From Laccaria trichodermophora (lineage: Eukaryota; Basidiomycota; Agaricomycetes; Agaricales; Hydnangiaceae), in assembly GCA_018417955.1 (NCBI GenBank), contig JACTVC010000002.1:1612001-1676000 (forward strand): a stretch of 64,000 nt of DNA, written 5' to 3'. The position numbers and the translations under genes are program-made. Position 1 is the first letter of the stretch. Every line of letters begins with the position of its first letter. The notes under the pieces are model-generated. The model saw only the letters and a program-made list of their open reading frames with translations. It had not been told where the DNA came from and did no database searches. This document shows, in pieces, positions 36,847 to 48,804 of the stretch.

Positions 36847-36978
36847 TCAAGCAATAACACAGTAGGCGTTATTTCCACTGCCACCAGACTCTTCGTCAGT
36901 AGGAGGCAATTCAACCTCAGTCTTCTCGTTGATGGGGATCGCATCGACGGAGGTGATGTAGAATGTGAAAGCGTCCAT
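36847..36978 (-). CDS. Mating pheromone precursor with CaaX box
   Basis: A 43-codon single-exon frame. It begins MDAFTFYITSVDAIPINEKT and ends DEESGGSGNNAYCVIA then stop. CVIA is a classic CaaX farnesylation signal at the exact C-terminus. The short length, the start rich in Phe/Ala/Ile, the acidic spacer and the Gly/Ser/Asn tail are the pattern of basidiomycete lipopeptide pheromone precursors. Maturation would farnesylate the Cys, remove VIA, methylate the end and cut near the acidic Glu-Glu-Ser. The mature peptide would signal through a Ste3-type receptor. A TATA-like box (CTATAAAAC, near 37053-37061) lies about 80 bases upstream of the ATG. No receptor gene is in this window. Confidence 0.8.
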   Translation of the reverse strand: MDAFTFYITSVDAIPINEKTEVELPPTDEESGGSGNNAYCVIA

Positions 36979-37867
36979 GATAATTGGGGAGGATGAATGG
37001 GATGTGCAAAGGTTGAGTTTCAAGAAAAGAGCTGCGGTTGCAAGGTATGTCGTTTTATAGACAAAGTTACGAGAAGGCGGTGAATGCCTACACTATGTTG
37101 TCGAGATCCGTAGCCCTATTGTTTGGAATTGACACTCAAACAAACACGAAGGGTGACCTAGCGTACCAGTAATTGTCGCCGCGGCGAAAGGGAGGTCAAG
37201 CGATTAGACAATAAACCGGGTGGCGAATGCTCAATCGTGATGTGCCTTGCCTCTTGCCTTAGGAACCCGGATGTTCAAGTTCGGTCAGAAGGGATTATCC
37301 TTGTATGCCTCGAGGTAAGACAAAAACATATGTCAAGTACCTCTCTGCTCGTAAATGTTGAGGACCAAAAATGACCATGCTCGATGCAGTAGAAGGCTTA
37401 TGGTATACCTGGTGTATATCACGCGCCGTTGAATCCCGAAGTCTTTCAGCGACGGGCGAACTCTGTGTTACATAGAGGATTATTGTGCCACTGCTCACAG
37501 CCTGTTCCCCAAAACTGTGTCGAAGTCTCTTTATTTAGATGTTTGCAACGAAACGGAGGAAGTCAAATTCCAGTCATAGCACTAGTGAACAAAAAGCTTA
37601 TGAAATGCAGCTGGAAAACCTTAATACGACATACGATGAGAAAGGGCGAAAACGCCACAATTGTGCTTGGTCGGCGTCACCGTCATCGAAGTTGGCCAAA
37701 AGCCGTTGAGTTGCAACTGCTGACAAATATGTCATCTAAATCAAGAATATCCCCCGGGCTTCCTTTTACTTCTGGCCCCTATCTAGCCGATGAAGCGTTG
37801 CGTTTACTACGACAATGTTGGCCTGGGCTGTTCCTGCTCGCGGACATTCCTGAACAATGTACAGGCT
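36979..37867. other. Upstream flank of the pheromone gene; no other gene recognised
   Basis: Contains the TATA-like box of the pheromone gene near 37053-37061. A plus-strand open frame (37429-37875) has no recognisable motifs and runs antisense into the last exon of the ribophorin-like gene. I found no second pheromone-type mini-gene in this flank, although such genes are easily missed. Confidence 0.4.
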
Positions 37868-38725
37868 TCAATTGAAAGCCTCGCCCGCGATGTTCGACAA
37901 GGCGTGTTTTCCCGCAAAGAAAGTGGGGATGGAGAGGATGGCGCTGTAGAGCGACACTTGCCCCAGTTTGAGGTCAACCCAGTACCATAAAAGAAGCCCT
38001 TCAAACGCGCGGAGGGACAGAATGAAGAGGAGCAAGAGGATACGCGTCTGGGTAGGTACTACTTGGCTGCACTGTGATTATGATTAGCGGACGTAGGGGG
38101 GGGAATAACGGAATTGTGTGGCGAACCAAGTTCAGTAGGACGAGCCATGGGGAGAGTACAAGTATTGTGAAGATTGCGGAGATGGGCCGCGGAGGAGGTT
38201 TCTGGTCTGGGCGGTTTTTTTCTGGTAGAGGATGAAGGACGTTTCGTCAAGGTGGATGGATCCTGTTGCTGAGTGTGGTACGACGAGATCGAAAAGGTGG
38301 ATAGAGAGGGGCGAGTAGAGCAAGGATCCGATGACAAGCGTCACGTTTAGAGGCACGTCGGTGGTTGGAGGTAGGGAGAGAGGGAGCTTGGACTGAGGTG
38401 AACAGTTCAGTCAACAGGCATGAGTGAGATGTCTACAAGCTCAAATATTTAGCTTTTCCTCCAGAGGTGACCCGTATATGTTGGATGCCCCCTTCGCCTG
38501 ATTTTCATCATAGAAACGAAGAAAGGTTTGGTGCGGCTGGGTGCCTTTTCCAATATCAGTTTCAAAAGAACTTTCCAGCCATTCGACGAGATTTGCTCCA
38601 GTGTGGTCAGTAAGACGTACGGTTCTGAACGCAGTTGATTGCCAGCCGAGTCAGAGACTAGCAAAAGATGCCTGTGCTGCCTCCAAGCAGCGTAAGATGA
38701 AATAGAGAGAACTTGGAGAGAACAT
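37868..38725 (-). pseudogene. Ribophorin II / Swp1 homologue with frame breaks
   Basis: Swp1 is a subunit of the ER oligosaccharyltransferase. Pieces in order are: a signal-like start (MFSPSSLYFILRCLEAAQAS, ATG at 38725); SDSAGNQLRSEP; SFETDIGKGTQPHQTFLRFY; VTSGGKAK; FEL plus SKLPLSLPPTTD; LNVTLVIGSLLYSPLSIHLF; LHPLPE and RPISAIFTILVLSPWLVLLN; and the last exon SLRAFEGLLLWYWVDLKLGQ. Two introns with good branch sites (CTGAC, CTGAAC) and one GCTAAT intron are clear. Within the exons, one base seems missing near 38473 (GGG), 38454 (AAA) and 38247 (AAA). A further break lies near 38655. This is either a decayed gene or sequence error in homopolymers. Confidence 0.7.
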
Positions 38726-39041
38726 TGTTGAGGGTCTAAGTCGGCGCGTTCTTACGTAATTGGGGCATCCGTCAACAAATGCAAAGCTCTTTGTTTGGTT
38801 TTCTGTTGACTTGTGGCTGCACCTTGCACCCATCCTCCGTCTCCAGTCCACACCCTTTGCCTGCCTGTTCTTTTTTTTGCTTCTTGTATCTCCAGAAACT
38901 AGTTCTGGAAGTATCAGCGCATTCAGGAGAATCACTGTTGCATCAGTTGTTTTGCTTGTTATTTTAAAACTCTCTGTTCTTCGTCTCCTTGACGCTTACA
39001 TCCTCTGGCTCTTGCTGAACATCCCCTCAACCGTACCTGGA

Positions 39042-42000
39042 ATGTCTTCTACCAGCTTTGATTCTCCACGTATACCTCCAACTTCCGCTCGCTTTGAAAT
39101 GCGCAGATCGTCATTAACAGGTCCCGCAACTTATGAGGTTCGTTTTATCTTACTTGCCAGAATTTACACACAAATCCGTATACGTTCATGCCTTATTAGC
39201 GTCCTGCAAACTTTGTAGCACGCCGCCGCACTCCTTCTCCAGGCCCATCAAGACGACCTTACGATAGCTACGTACCCCCTGGCTCTGCCGACTTTCCAAA
39301 CGTCTACCGGCCCAACAACTATAGGCCTGACTACTCTGCGAGCAGTTACTACAGTCGTTCTCCGAGCCCAGATCGATATCTTTCTCACCGTTCTGCAGAG
39401 CCTGAAGTTTGGGACCGTCCAACGTCTTGGCCTGAAAGAAAGGCTCCAGCCGCGCCATCTTCCCCGGCCGCTTCTACAAGGAGTAGAGGGCACAGAGATG
39501 ACGTATTGGCGACAAGGATGTTTGAACCCTCGGAAGCATGGAAGCAGACTCACGCAGATCGGCCGCGTATCGACACGTGCGTCTCTTTTTCTTTCTTCCC
39601 ATGATTTGATGTTGCAGCGTCTTAAATTCGCATTTCAACCAGCGCTTTCTCGTCAAATGACCGATACGCTGACCGTATCTCCCCTGATGGACCATCTCGT
39701 CGCTCTCCAGTCCATATTTCTGGCGGTGATCGTTACCGGCCCGGGCCGCCTAAACGAGACTTACATTCATCTTCGCGCTCTGATTATGATTCTTATCGAC
39801 CTAGTAGGCGAGGTCGGACTCCTAGCCCTGCCGACGACCGCAGACGACGAGATTCTGTATCTTCCAGTTACACCCGGCCTTACGATCATTATGAACCTGC
39901 CTATGATGGATTTACGCCGTCAGGATATCGATCGCGCTCACCGAATGCAAGTAGTAGAAGCGTTTCACCGCGATCTCGAAGTGATCGTGGACGCGAAGGG
40001 TATCCCGCGAAGAGGAAAATGTCACGGCAGTCTTCTCGTTCTTCAATTGCTTCTACGCGTGCCTCAGAGCCGGAGACCGGGCCGGTTCCAGCTGTCAAAC
40101 ATGGTGGGCAAGACATTCCAACTAATTTGCATGTGTCCGCCGCTCCGCCTAATGTTTCTGAGGCAAACACATTCTTAAATGGACACAATCAATCTTCTCT
40201 AGATTCGAACTTGAAACCTTTGACGAGTGCTCAAACAACTGCTTCTGCTACTCAGGATAATGTGCAAGCTGACTCCACTGTTATTGCTTTAAACGGTGAC
40301 CCAGGAGCGAAACGTACGATCGCACCATTAACTGAAATCTTCTTGTCTTTTACTAATTATTTTTTAACACCCTTTCGGAACCCACTCAGACCCCGCATCA
40401 TCAGCGTCGACTCTTCCTCCCGTTAATTTGGTCAATGGTGATCACGATCGAAGCACTCCTCCTGGCTTCGTGCAAAGGCAGATGTCTCGACCGGCTTTGA
40501 AGCACAATATATTCCCTAGCCCGACACCTTCCGCTACGCCAATGTCTATTAGTTCTTCGGCGACCCCGGCACCAACCCCATTTGTTCATGCGCCGCTCCT
40601 TTCAGCTGAAGAGATCTTGAAACCCGAAACGATATCTTCTACGCCCAAAGCAGGTACAGAAAAACCTTTTCACCCATATAATGCCTCCCCTAATTTTCTT
40701 TTAGTGCAGTTAAATGGAACAGCATCTTCTGCGATGTTACCCAGTTCTCCTCCAACGGCGCTTCTTTCATCTACGCCTGCGAATGCCCTAGGTGATGCTT
40801 GGCATGGCAAGCTGCTATCCACGGCCAATAAATTGAAAGAAATGATTTCCAGCTTAAGTAAAGATATTGGATGCAGGGATCAATCGGCGCCACCAGAAAC
40901 GGCGGACGCTATCATGACATCGGCTCACTCCCCAACCACGACGAAGACTGATCTCGCGGCTAAGTCTGACGCAAACAGTTTGCCAACAGAGCTGCCCACG
41001 TTTGCTGATGCCAAATCCACAGCAGAGGCCCTCCGGATTGTGGTCATGACGAGGCTTCTTTGCGATCGTCAAAAGCGAGAAGATCGCGTCGACCCAATTC
41101 TCTTGCAAAATCAACTCATCTCCCCCGAGTTGTGTGTGAGGGCTGATGCTACTTCCCCTGAAGCTCTGGTGGAAGAAGTGTACAGCGGAGAATGGCGTGA
41201 GAGGAGGCGACAGGCATTCCTTGCAGCCAAACCTTCTTTGGTAGAGCATTTGCGGAAGCGGCATGAGCTCGTCGCGGACAAGATTCAACAACTAAAGGAG
41301 GATTATACGTCGATGCATGAAAAGTGGAAAGCGCACTGCCTAGCTCTGAATGAGCAATCCAGATCGAGTCTAGCGTCCGAGATTGAGACAATACAACATT
41401 CTGGGCGGACGACGAGGAGGTCCACCGCTATCACTGACGCTGTTCGTTCGGATTTGGAGATGGAACAGATCATCGCAAGTTTGGGGAACGACGACGCCAC
41501 AGATCCTAATCATCTATCTGTTAGGAATCTCGCAACGATACCTGACATGGTTTCTGTGACCCATGGTCAAGTCGATTATGTGTTTGACGACACAAATCAC
41601 GCAGTGGAAAATCCAAAAGAGTATTACGGGCCTCACACGGGTATCCACGATTGGACAGACGAGGAGAAAACCATATTCATTGACAAGTTCGCTGCGTTCC
41701 CAAAGCAGTTTGGTATCATCGCGGATTACCTGCCGAACAAGACCTCTGCACAATGTGTCGATTATTATTATCTGCACAAAAAGCGACAGATTGACTTCCG
41801 CAAGATCGTGTCACAGTTTGCGCCCAATAAGCGTAGACGAGGTGGCACAAGGAAGAAGAAAGGAAATGGACTGTTGGCAGATATTGCACAACATGATGCA
41901 GAGGTCCATCAACGCGACGCGGCCATTCCTGCGCGAGCGACTCGTGGGAGGAAGGCGGCTCAGCCTGAGTCAAGGAAAGCTGTTAATGCCAGAAAGGCAG

Positions 42001-43398
42001 CAGTTCAGTTTGAAGATACGCCGACTTCTACGCCTACACCTGAACCCGAAGCAACCCGAGGGAGACGACGGAAAAGCGGGCCGAACCCCGCCCCTTCAAC
42101 GCCTGCGACACCTACACCTTTCTCGGCCCAATTATCACATCCTCTTGCTCAGCCATTAAGTGAGGTTGCTTCAGTTTCCGCAGTTTCTGTCGTGTCTGCA
42201 ACTGCAGATGAGGATGAGATTACAGTACGTTCATTCCCTCAACTTTTTTTCAACGGCAGCAAACCCAACTTCTGTGTTCCGCAGGAAGAGGAACCCCGAC
42301 CGACAAAGAAGGCAAAGCGACCTCGGAAAACTGTTAAGTCAGCAGCCATCATAAATGACGAACCGGAGGGCCCTTCTACTGAGTCAGTTGTTGCATCCGG
42401 CGAATCAAGCGAACCTACCTCTGGGCTAAAGAGAAGTGGCGGCGTCATCATTCAATGGGATGAGAAAGATAAAAGTCGGTTGACATGACCTCTAGCATTC
42501 TAGTCTGGCTTTCTCACAAGAAATCTCGCCAGAAACTTTCTTGACTTTATTGGCTCAATATGGTGACGACTTCAAGCGGATAGCTGCGTCAATGCCCAAC
42601 AAGGTATACCCAACACACTCTCGTCCGCTCGTACGCTGATACACAGGATGTCAGACATCAATTCAAGTTCGCAATTATTACAAATTTAATGGGCCCGCGT
42701 TAAATTTTGAGAAGGTTGCAGCTCAGGCTCCCAAGCGATCGCCTACGCCGGAAACACGTGACGGCTGGAAAGAGCCTCTAAGTGCAGGCATTCCGACACC
42801 GAGGCCCGCTCTTGTTTCACCTGCCGTTGACACGGCGCCTCCGATGGCCTCTCTTACACAGGATAGTCCTGCGGTCACAACGGCGTTACCCTCCACATCA
42901 GCCTTACCATCTAATTCTTCTCATCCACAGGATGCAGCAAGACATTCTGCTGAGGCAACGTCTAAGCCCTCTTTGACTTGGATGAATGGTATTGTCTCGC
43001 GTCATATCACTCATCCTATGGCTCCTGCAAGACCAGTAGACACGCCTGGAATGTCGCCAAATCATACTCGACATTACCCAACTGCGACCTACGATCCACC
43101 ACCGCTCAACGTTCGCCCAGGTAGCGTCGCTTATCCGACGCCCAATGTATATTCGTCGTACACTCAACATGGTCTTCCCTATCACAAATACTACTCCATG
43201 CCTCCTCGCCCTCCGATTCCAACTTCTGCGCCTATGCATCACAGTCACCTTGATGTTCGTGCGGTCGTGACTCGTCAGGCTGGAGCCGCCTCTCCAACGG
43301 CAAACAGAGAAAATCCTTACTCTGCCTATTCAGTGCCCCCTGCGGCGACTACTTCAGAAGTGGCCGCTCTCCGCCGACCCTATTATTATCCTCCTTGA
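39042..43398 (+). CDS. Snt1-type SANT-domain corepressor (Set3C/NCoR-like)
   Basis: Seven exons (39042-39137, 39200-39576, 39643-40313, 40390-42224, 42285-42474, 42521-42603 and 42655-43398) join in phase to about 1330 residues. The N-terminal third is Arg/Ser/Tyr-rich. A coiled region precedes the first SANT domain (HDWTDEEKTIFIDKFAAFPK, then CVDYYYLHKKRQIDFRK). A basic KRRRGGTRKKK patch follows. A second SANT-like domain straddles exons 5-7 (ISPETFLTLLAQYGDDFKRI; QVRNYYKFNG). The tail is Pro/Tyr-rich. Two SANT domains in this layout are typical of yeast Snt1 and animal NCoR/SMRT, scaffolds of the Set3/HDAC3 histone deacetylase complex. It should be nuclear. Confidence 0.85.
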
Positions 43399-43595
43399 TC
43401 TCTTTCTGGAGCTTTTTTATTTTCATTCCTGCACTTCATATCTCCGTGATAGAGAACTCTGCACGTATATTTATTACACCCTAAGTAATGACAACCTCCA
43501 CGTAATATGTGTTATGTATTATTGTTAAGTAAAACAGACGTCTCTATAGGCGTTTGTTCACCAAAACAAAATATATCCTGTCTGGCAGTGTCAGA

Positions 43596-44159
43596 TCAGC
43601 GACGTCCCTCTACCATGATGATGTGGTATCCAAAATTAGTTTTGACAAGACCAGATACTAAGGGTTTATCGACCGTCGAAGGGGTGAGCGCAAAGGCGAC
43701 ATCCTGAAATGCGCCCACCATGCTTCCACGAACCATCCATCCAAGACTCCCACCGGCTGCAGACGGTGAGTTTGTGTGTAGATATGATAGAAGTGGCATC
43801 ACCTTTCGCCTTATCTTCTGAGTACTCTTGCGCGACTTTATTGAACGCCTGACCTTCCTACTTCCCAACACCTTTTAAATCAGCTGAATGAAGAACCACT
43901 GGTCGAACCTGAATCTTTTGCAAAGCCTCTGTTGCTTTTGAATGCTTCTCGCACAAGATATGACGAACATTAACGGCAGTCGCCGCCTTCAATCCACTCT
44001 TGCTCTTGCAATATTATCGGTTTAGCCAACATCTTCAGAAGGTTGATGAAAGCGCACCTCGTCCTTGCCCTTGCCATCATCCGCACTAGCGCTTGATTTG
44101 GACTTCCCCTTCTTGTCTGCAGACTTCTTCTCTGTTGACGCGGAACCCTTCTTTGCCAT
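43596..44159 (-). CDS. Parvulin-type peptidyl-prolyl isomerase Pin4
   Basis: Four exons (44159-44058, 44004-43909, 43857-43803 and 43756-43596) give 137 residues. The N-terminus is Lys/Ser-rich and basic ([20 protein letters not shown]), as in Par14/PIN4. The rotamase core reads [51 protein letters not shown] and [13 protein letters not shown]. Par14 acts in ribosome biogenesis and chromatin. It is divergent from the Rli1 gene, with 134 bases between start codons. Since Rli1 also acts in ribosome biogenesis, a shared promoter would make sense, but that is inference. Confidence 0.9.
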
Positions 44160-44293
44160 GAAATTGAGGTTGTCAGAATCCAGACAAGAGGACGTTGGAA
44201 CCAATGCAAAAGCCGGGATTGGTCATGTGGCTGTGCAACTTATTCCTGATTTCGAAAACTCAAGTCTTTCCATTCATCTGCCGCCAGGACGCC

Positions 44294-46656
44294 ATGGCGG
44301 ACAAAATCACCCGTATCGCCATCGTCGACGCCAATCGGTGTAAACCAAAGCGATGTGCGCAGGAATGCAAGAAGGTGCGCCGCATTGCAACAGCGATCTT
44401 CAATCGTTAGATAACCTGTTGTCTCAGTCATGTCCTGTAGTGAAAATGGGTGCGGCAGACTCACGAATCACCGAAACCTATGTTAAATTTTTGTTTTTCA
44501 GGAAAACTATGCATTGAAGTAAAATCTAGCGACAAGATCGCATTCATCTCCGAGTTCCTGTGTATTGGGTGTGGTATCTGTGTTAAAAAGTATGTACTAC
44601 GCCGTCGTGGATATATTTGTTTCTCAACAACGTCAGATGCCCATTCGAGGCCATTGCCATCATCAATCTACCGACAAACTTGGAATCACAGGTTACCCAT
44701 CGATATACTGCGAACGCGTTCAAGCTCCATCGACTACCCACTCCACGTCCCGGCCAGGTACTAGGGCTCGTAGGGACGAACGGTATTGGAAAAAGTACAG
44801 CATTAAAGGTTCTTGCTGGGAAGCTGAAACCAAATCTTGGCCGTTATGACGTACGTTCGTGGAGTGCTCCTCACATAATCCAACACCTCATCTTATTTCA
44901 GGATCCTCCCGATTGGCAAGAAATTTTGAAGTATTTTAGGGGGTCAGAGCTTCAAAATTACTTCACAAAAGTTCTTGAAGACAATCTAAAAGCGCTTATC
45001 AAGCCTCAATACGTCGACCACATCCCGAAAGCCATCAAGGGCTCTTTGACTGTTTCCCAGATGCTAGATTCTAAGCTGGAGCTCGACAACAAGCAGAAGA
45101 TGTGCGACGAACTGGAGTTGAATCATGTGCTCGACAGAGAAGTTGGTCATCTCTCCGGAGGAGAACTACAGCGATTCGCCATTGCCATGTCTTGCATCCA
45201 AAGAGCGGACGTGTGAGTTCGAACCTCTGTTATGGCGATACAACCTTAAGCCCAACTTCATCACAGCTATATGTTCGACGAGCCTTCGAGTTATTTGGAC
45301 GTCAAGCAGCGTCTTAAAGCGGCTCAAGTTATCCGCTCATTGCTCACGCCTGATTGTTATGTCGTTGCCGTCGAGCACGACTTGTCCGTTCTGGATTACC
45401 TATCCGACTTTATCTGTTGTCTGTATGGAAAGCCCTCAATGTATGGCGTAGTAACAATGCCTTACTCCGTTCGAGAAGGTCTGCATCCCCTTGTGTTCAT
45501 GTTCGTTGCTGCGCTCAGTGTCCACACCTTATAGGTATCAACATTTTCCTGGACGGCTTCATCCCTACCGAGAACTTGCGATTCCGCGAAGAATCTCTTT
45601 CATTTAAAATGGTAGAGACGGCAGAGGAGCTTGCAATCGACAAAACCCGACACTATTCGTACCCATCCATGACTAAAACCTTAGGATCATTCAAACTCAC
45701 GGTGGAAGCTGGGAGCTTCACCGATTCCGAGATCATCGTGATGTTGGGGGAGAATGGTACAGGAAAGACCACCTTTGTTCGGCTTTTGGCTGGCGACACA
45801 CCAGACGAGGAGGCAGACAAACAAACTCTGTCTGTCTCGCTCAAGCCCCAAACAATATCACCCAAGTTCCCTGGAACCGTCCGCATGCTGTTGCTTAAGC
45901 AGATCAAGCAGGCGTTCATGCTTCCACAGTTCCAGACGGATGTGTTGAAGCCCATGAATTTAGAAAACATCATGGACCAGGAAGTAAAAACACTCTCAGG
46001 AGGAGAGCTGCAACGCGTAGCTATTGTGCTTGCTTTGGGTAGGCCCGGCGATAACCTCTGGCCGATCTATGACTGAACTCGTATTCTCAACGTCTAGGCA
46101 AACCAAACGTCGCCGTTTATCTCCTTGACGAGCCGAGCAGGTAGCTCAATACTGTTTTTGACGAGAATATTTCTTATGATGCTCTTGTAGTTTCCTGGAC
46201 TCGGAACAACGTATCATTGCGAGCAAAGTCATCAAACGGTCTGTACCGCCAATCACGTTTGCGTCACTTTGCGCCTGACCTGTACTGTCGCAACTCAGCT
46301 TCATCCTCCACGCCAAGAAAACGGCGTTCGTCATCGAGCACGACTTTATCATGGCGACTTATCTCGCTGATCGCGTTATTGTCTTCGAGGGGCAACCAGC
46401 CATTTCCGCCACGGCCACTCCGTAAGCCGTAATATTGTTTTTCGAAAGATCGCTGTTTACACGCTCTTTCCTCTTTCTTAGACCACAATCCCTTCTATCT
46501 GGAATGAACAGGTTTTTGGCCTCACTTGAGATCACTTTCCGACGTGACCCCACCAACTTCCGACCACGTGTAAACAAGTTAAATAGTATTAAAGATAGGG
46601 AGCAGAAGGGTGGGTCCTCCTCACTAATTTTGACCCCTCACTCAACTTGGATCTAG
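44294..46656 (+). CDS. ABCE1/Rli1 ribosome-recycling ATPase
   Basis: About ten exons. It begins [20 protein letters not shown] and carries two N-terminal 4Fe-4S motifs ([28 protein letters not shown]). Two nucleotide-binding domains follow: Walker [15 protein letters not shown] and [13 protein letters not shown]; signatures [13 protein letters not shown] and [12 protein letters not shown]; Walker [12 protein letters not shown] and YLLDEPS. H-loops are [10 protein letters not shown] and VIEHDFIMA. Late exons add [17 protein letters not shown] and [17 protein letters not shown]. The protein splits ribosomes after termination, and its iron-sulfur clusters make it a key client of cytosolic Fe-S assembly. 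It is nearly invariant in eukaryotes, which supports the splice reading. Confidence 0.95.
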
Positions 46657-47102
46657 CTGCTGGAAATTATTTCTTCCTAGAGGAGTAGACAGCCTGCCGA
46701 CATGTGACATTATCGAGTGGTGGGTAGTTGCAGCGGAACGATCCTGATTCACCTTGTATCTATTAATACGAAAGTTTGTAGTTGTAAGTTTTGGCTCCTT
46801 CTCTGTACTGAGTGACCTTCAGCCATTTGCGGCGCACTGGGTGGAGCTTGGGGGAAGAGAGTTTTCGGCAAGGGGGTGAAATGCGGAAAATGTACCAACA
46901 CTCACAATTTTTTTCGTAGGCTTGGCTGACAGTCCCTACTATACAAGGTATGTTCGTTCCCCGGAGTTCTGATGTTTTTTCGAATGGTTTTTTCTTGTAT
47001 GCATAGTCGTCAGTTCTTTAAAAACACTTCACCTACCTCGGTACCTGATCGATCACATGACCGAATGTCCTGACCATCCAATCCTCACCTCCAACTATCG
47101 AG
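46657..47102. other. Spacer between Rli1 and Fyv10
   Basis: No gene recognised. It holds the 3' flank of Rli1 and the Fyv10 promoter. A stretch near 46857-46990 has intron-like and short coding-like pieces on the plus strand that I cannot assign. Confidence 0.4.
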
Positions 47103-48626
47103 ATGGAAAGCAAGTTAAACACAGACGGAATATTGCTATTCGAACAACCCTTTGCACGAGTTCGTCGGGTAACATAAGATGTCGTGAACATTGCAAAACC
47201 TTTAGATTCTAGGTGCCTTATGAGAATTACCGCAAGATTTTTCGGACATCGCAGAAGAATGTCGAAAGGGAGCTGGGAGCTGTCCTGAGCACCTCAAAGG
47301 ATCTCAGTTCCCGTGCTTCCAGCAGAAGCATTGACCAGGAAGCTGCTTTGAAGTCCGTTGACGGAATGATAGGACGTGTTGAAAACCTCAAGCGAAAGGT
47401 GCATTCCATGACCCTCCCTGACTCTACACTCTCACATTTGGGAACAATAGCTGTCGTATCTACACGAAACGGCTGGTAAACCAACCCAAGACGTCATGCG
47501 AGAGCGTCTACATCACCTAGCCACGATCGAGTCCCTCCAAAACTCGAGTCAACCAGAGTTCTCACGATGGGCCGATACACGGTTGGATCGGTGGCTTGTA
47601 GACTGGTGTTTGCGGAATGGTAAAGAGAACACTGCTCGAAAGATCGCGAAGGAGAAGAATATAGAGGTATGTGGGGTCTACATCTCCTGCGCAGATAACT
47701 TCAAGTGAAGCCCAAAGACCCTTGTCGATATCGAACTTTTCACAGACATAAAGCGAATAGAGGACGCCCTTTCCAAACACAGCTGTACGGACGCCCTCGC
47801 TTGGTGTAGCGAGAACAAGAGTGCACTTCGGAAAATCAAAGTGAGATCTTTCTTGGGCTGTATTGACTATCTTAACATTGTCACGTTAGAGCACCCTGGA
47901 ATTTGATCTTCGCCTGCAAGAATACATTGAACTCTCCAGGTTGCGACAAACTACGGAAGCTATCGCGTATGCGAAGAAGTACCTGGTTTCATGGCAAGAG
48001 ACCCACCTCCCCCAGATACAGCAAGCGTCCGCGCTACTGGCTTTTCCGCCCAACACTCGCTGCGGTCCTTACAAGGTTCGAAGGTTTCCTTGTGCATTGA
48101 TTGAAGGCTCAAGTTTTTTTTAGCGACTGTATGATCCATCACGATGGAATAACCTAGTTCGATCATTCCGTCTTGCAATCTACAACTTGAATACTCTTCC
48201 CACTGAACCACTGCTCCATCTGGCGCTATACGCTGGACTTGTTGCCCTCAAACTACCGGCATGTTATGACCACGCTACGAAAAATGTCGACTGTCCTGTA
48301 TGCGACGGTGAATCTGGACCAGGGCTCTCTCCATTGGGATTGGGAAAGCTCGCTGAAGAGGTCCCATTCAGCCACCACGCAAACTCAACGATTGTCTGTC
48401 GAATAAGCGGGAAAATTATGGATGCGGACAACATGCCTATGGCGTTTCCTAGTGGTCAGGTATATTCAAGAGAGGCATGTTCCCTTTTTTGGTCAATTCC
48501 ACAATTATTTGACAGAGTCAGCAGGCTTTGGAGGAAATGGCGGCAAGAAATGATGGTATTGTTACTTGCCCTAGGACAGGAGAAACTTGCAAATTTACCG
48601 CATTGAGAAAAGTATTTATTTCATGA
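47103..48626 (+). CDS. Fyv10/Gid9 (MAEA) subunit of the GID/CTLH ubiquitin ligase
   Basis: About eight exons. The N-terminus MESKLNTDGILLFEQPFARV and YENYRKIFRTSQKNVERELG match MAEA/Fyv10. Mid-protein are a LisH-like stretch (WADTRLDRWLVDWCLRNGKE), then CTLH (DIELFTDIKRIEDALSKHSC; LRLQEYIELSRLRQTTEAIA) and a CRA region. The C-terminus is a degenerate RING: NVDCPVCDGE, CRISGKIMDADNMPMAFPSG, and VTCPRTGETCKFTALRKVFIS. With Rmd5 it forms the catalytic pair of the GID E3 complex, which degrades gluconeogenic enzymes when glucose returns. The start has good context and the expected sequence. Confidence 0.9.
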
Positions 48627-48804
48627 TTTGTACAGAAAGTATCAATGTAGCTGTACCCGCGCTAAGGCCTAAGGTTTCATGCATTTTTCAATGTTCATTT
48701 CCAACTTACTTTGGTTATATTTGGTATGAGGCAATCTTGCGCATGTTTTCGACGATACAGAATGGTTGCTTCTTTCTCTCTCTTTACTCAGAGCTTGCTC
48801 TCTA

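Noticed and set aside
37429..37875. 148-codon plus-strand frame
   Set aside because: No motif. It is antisense to the conserved last exon of the ribophorin homologue at its 3' end.
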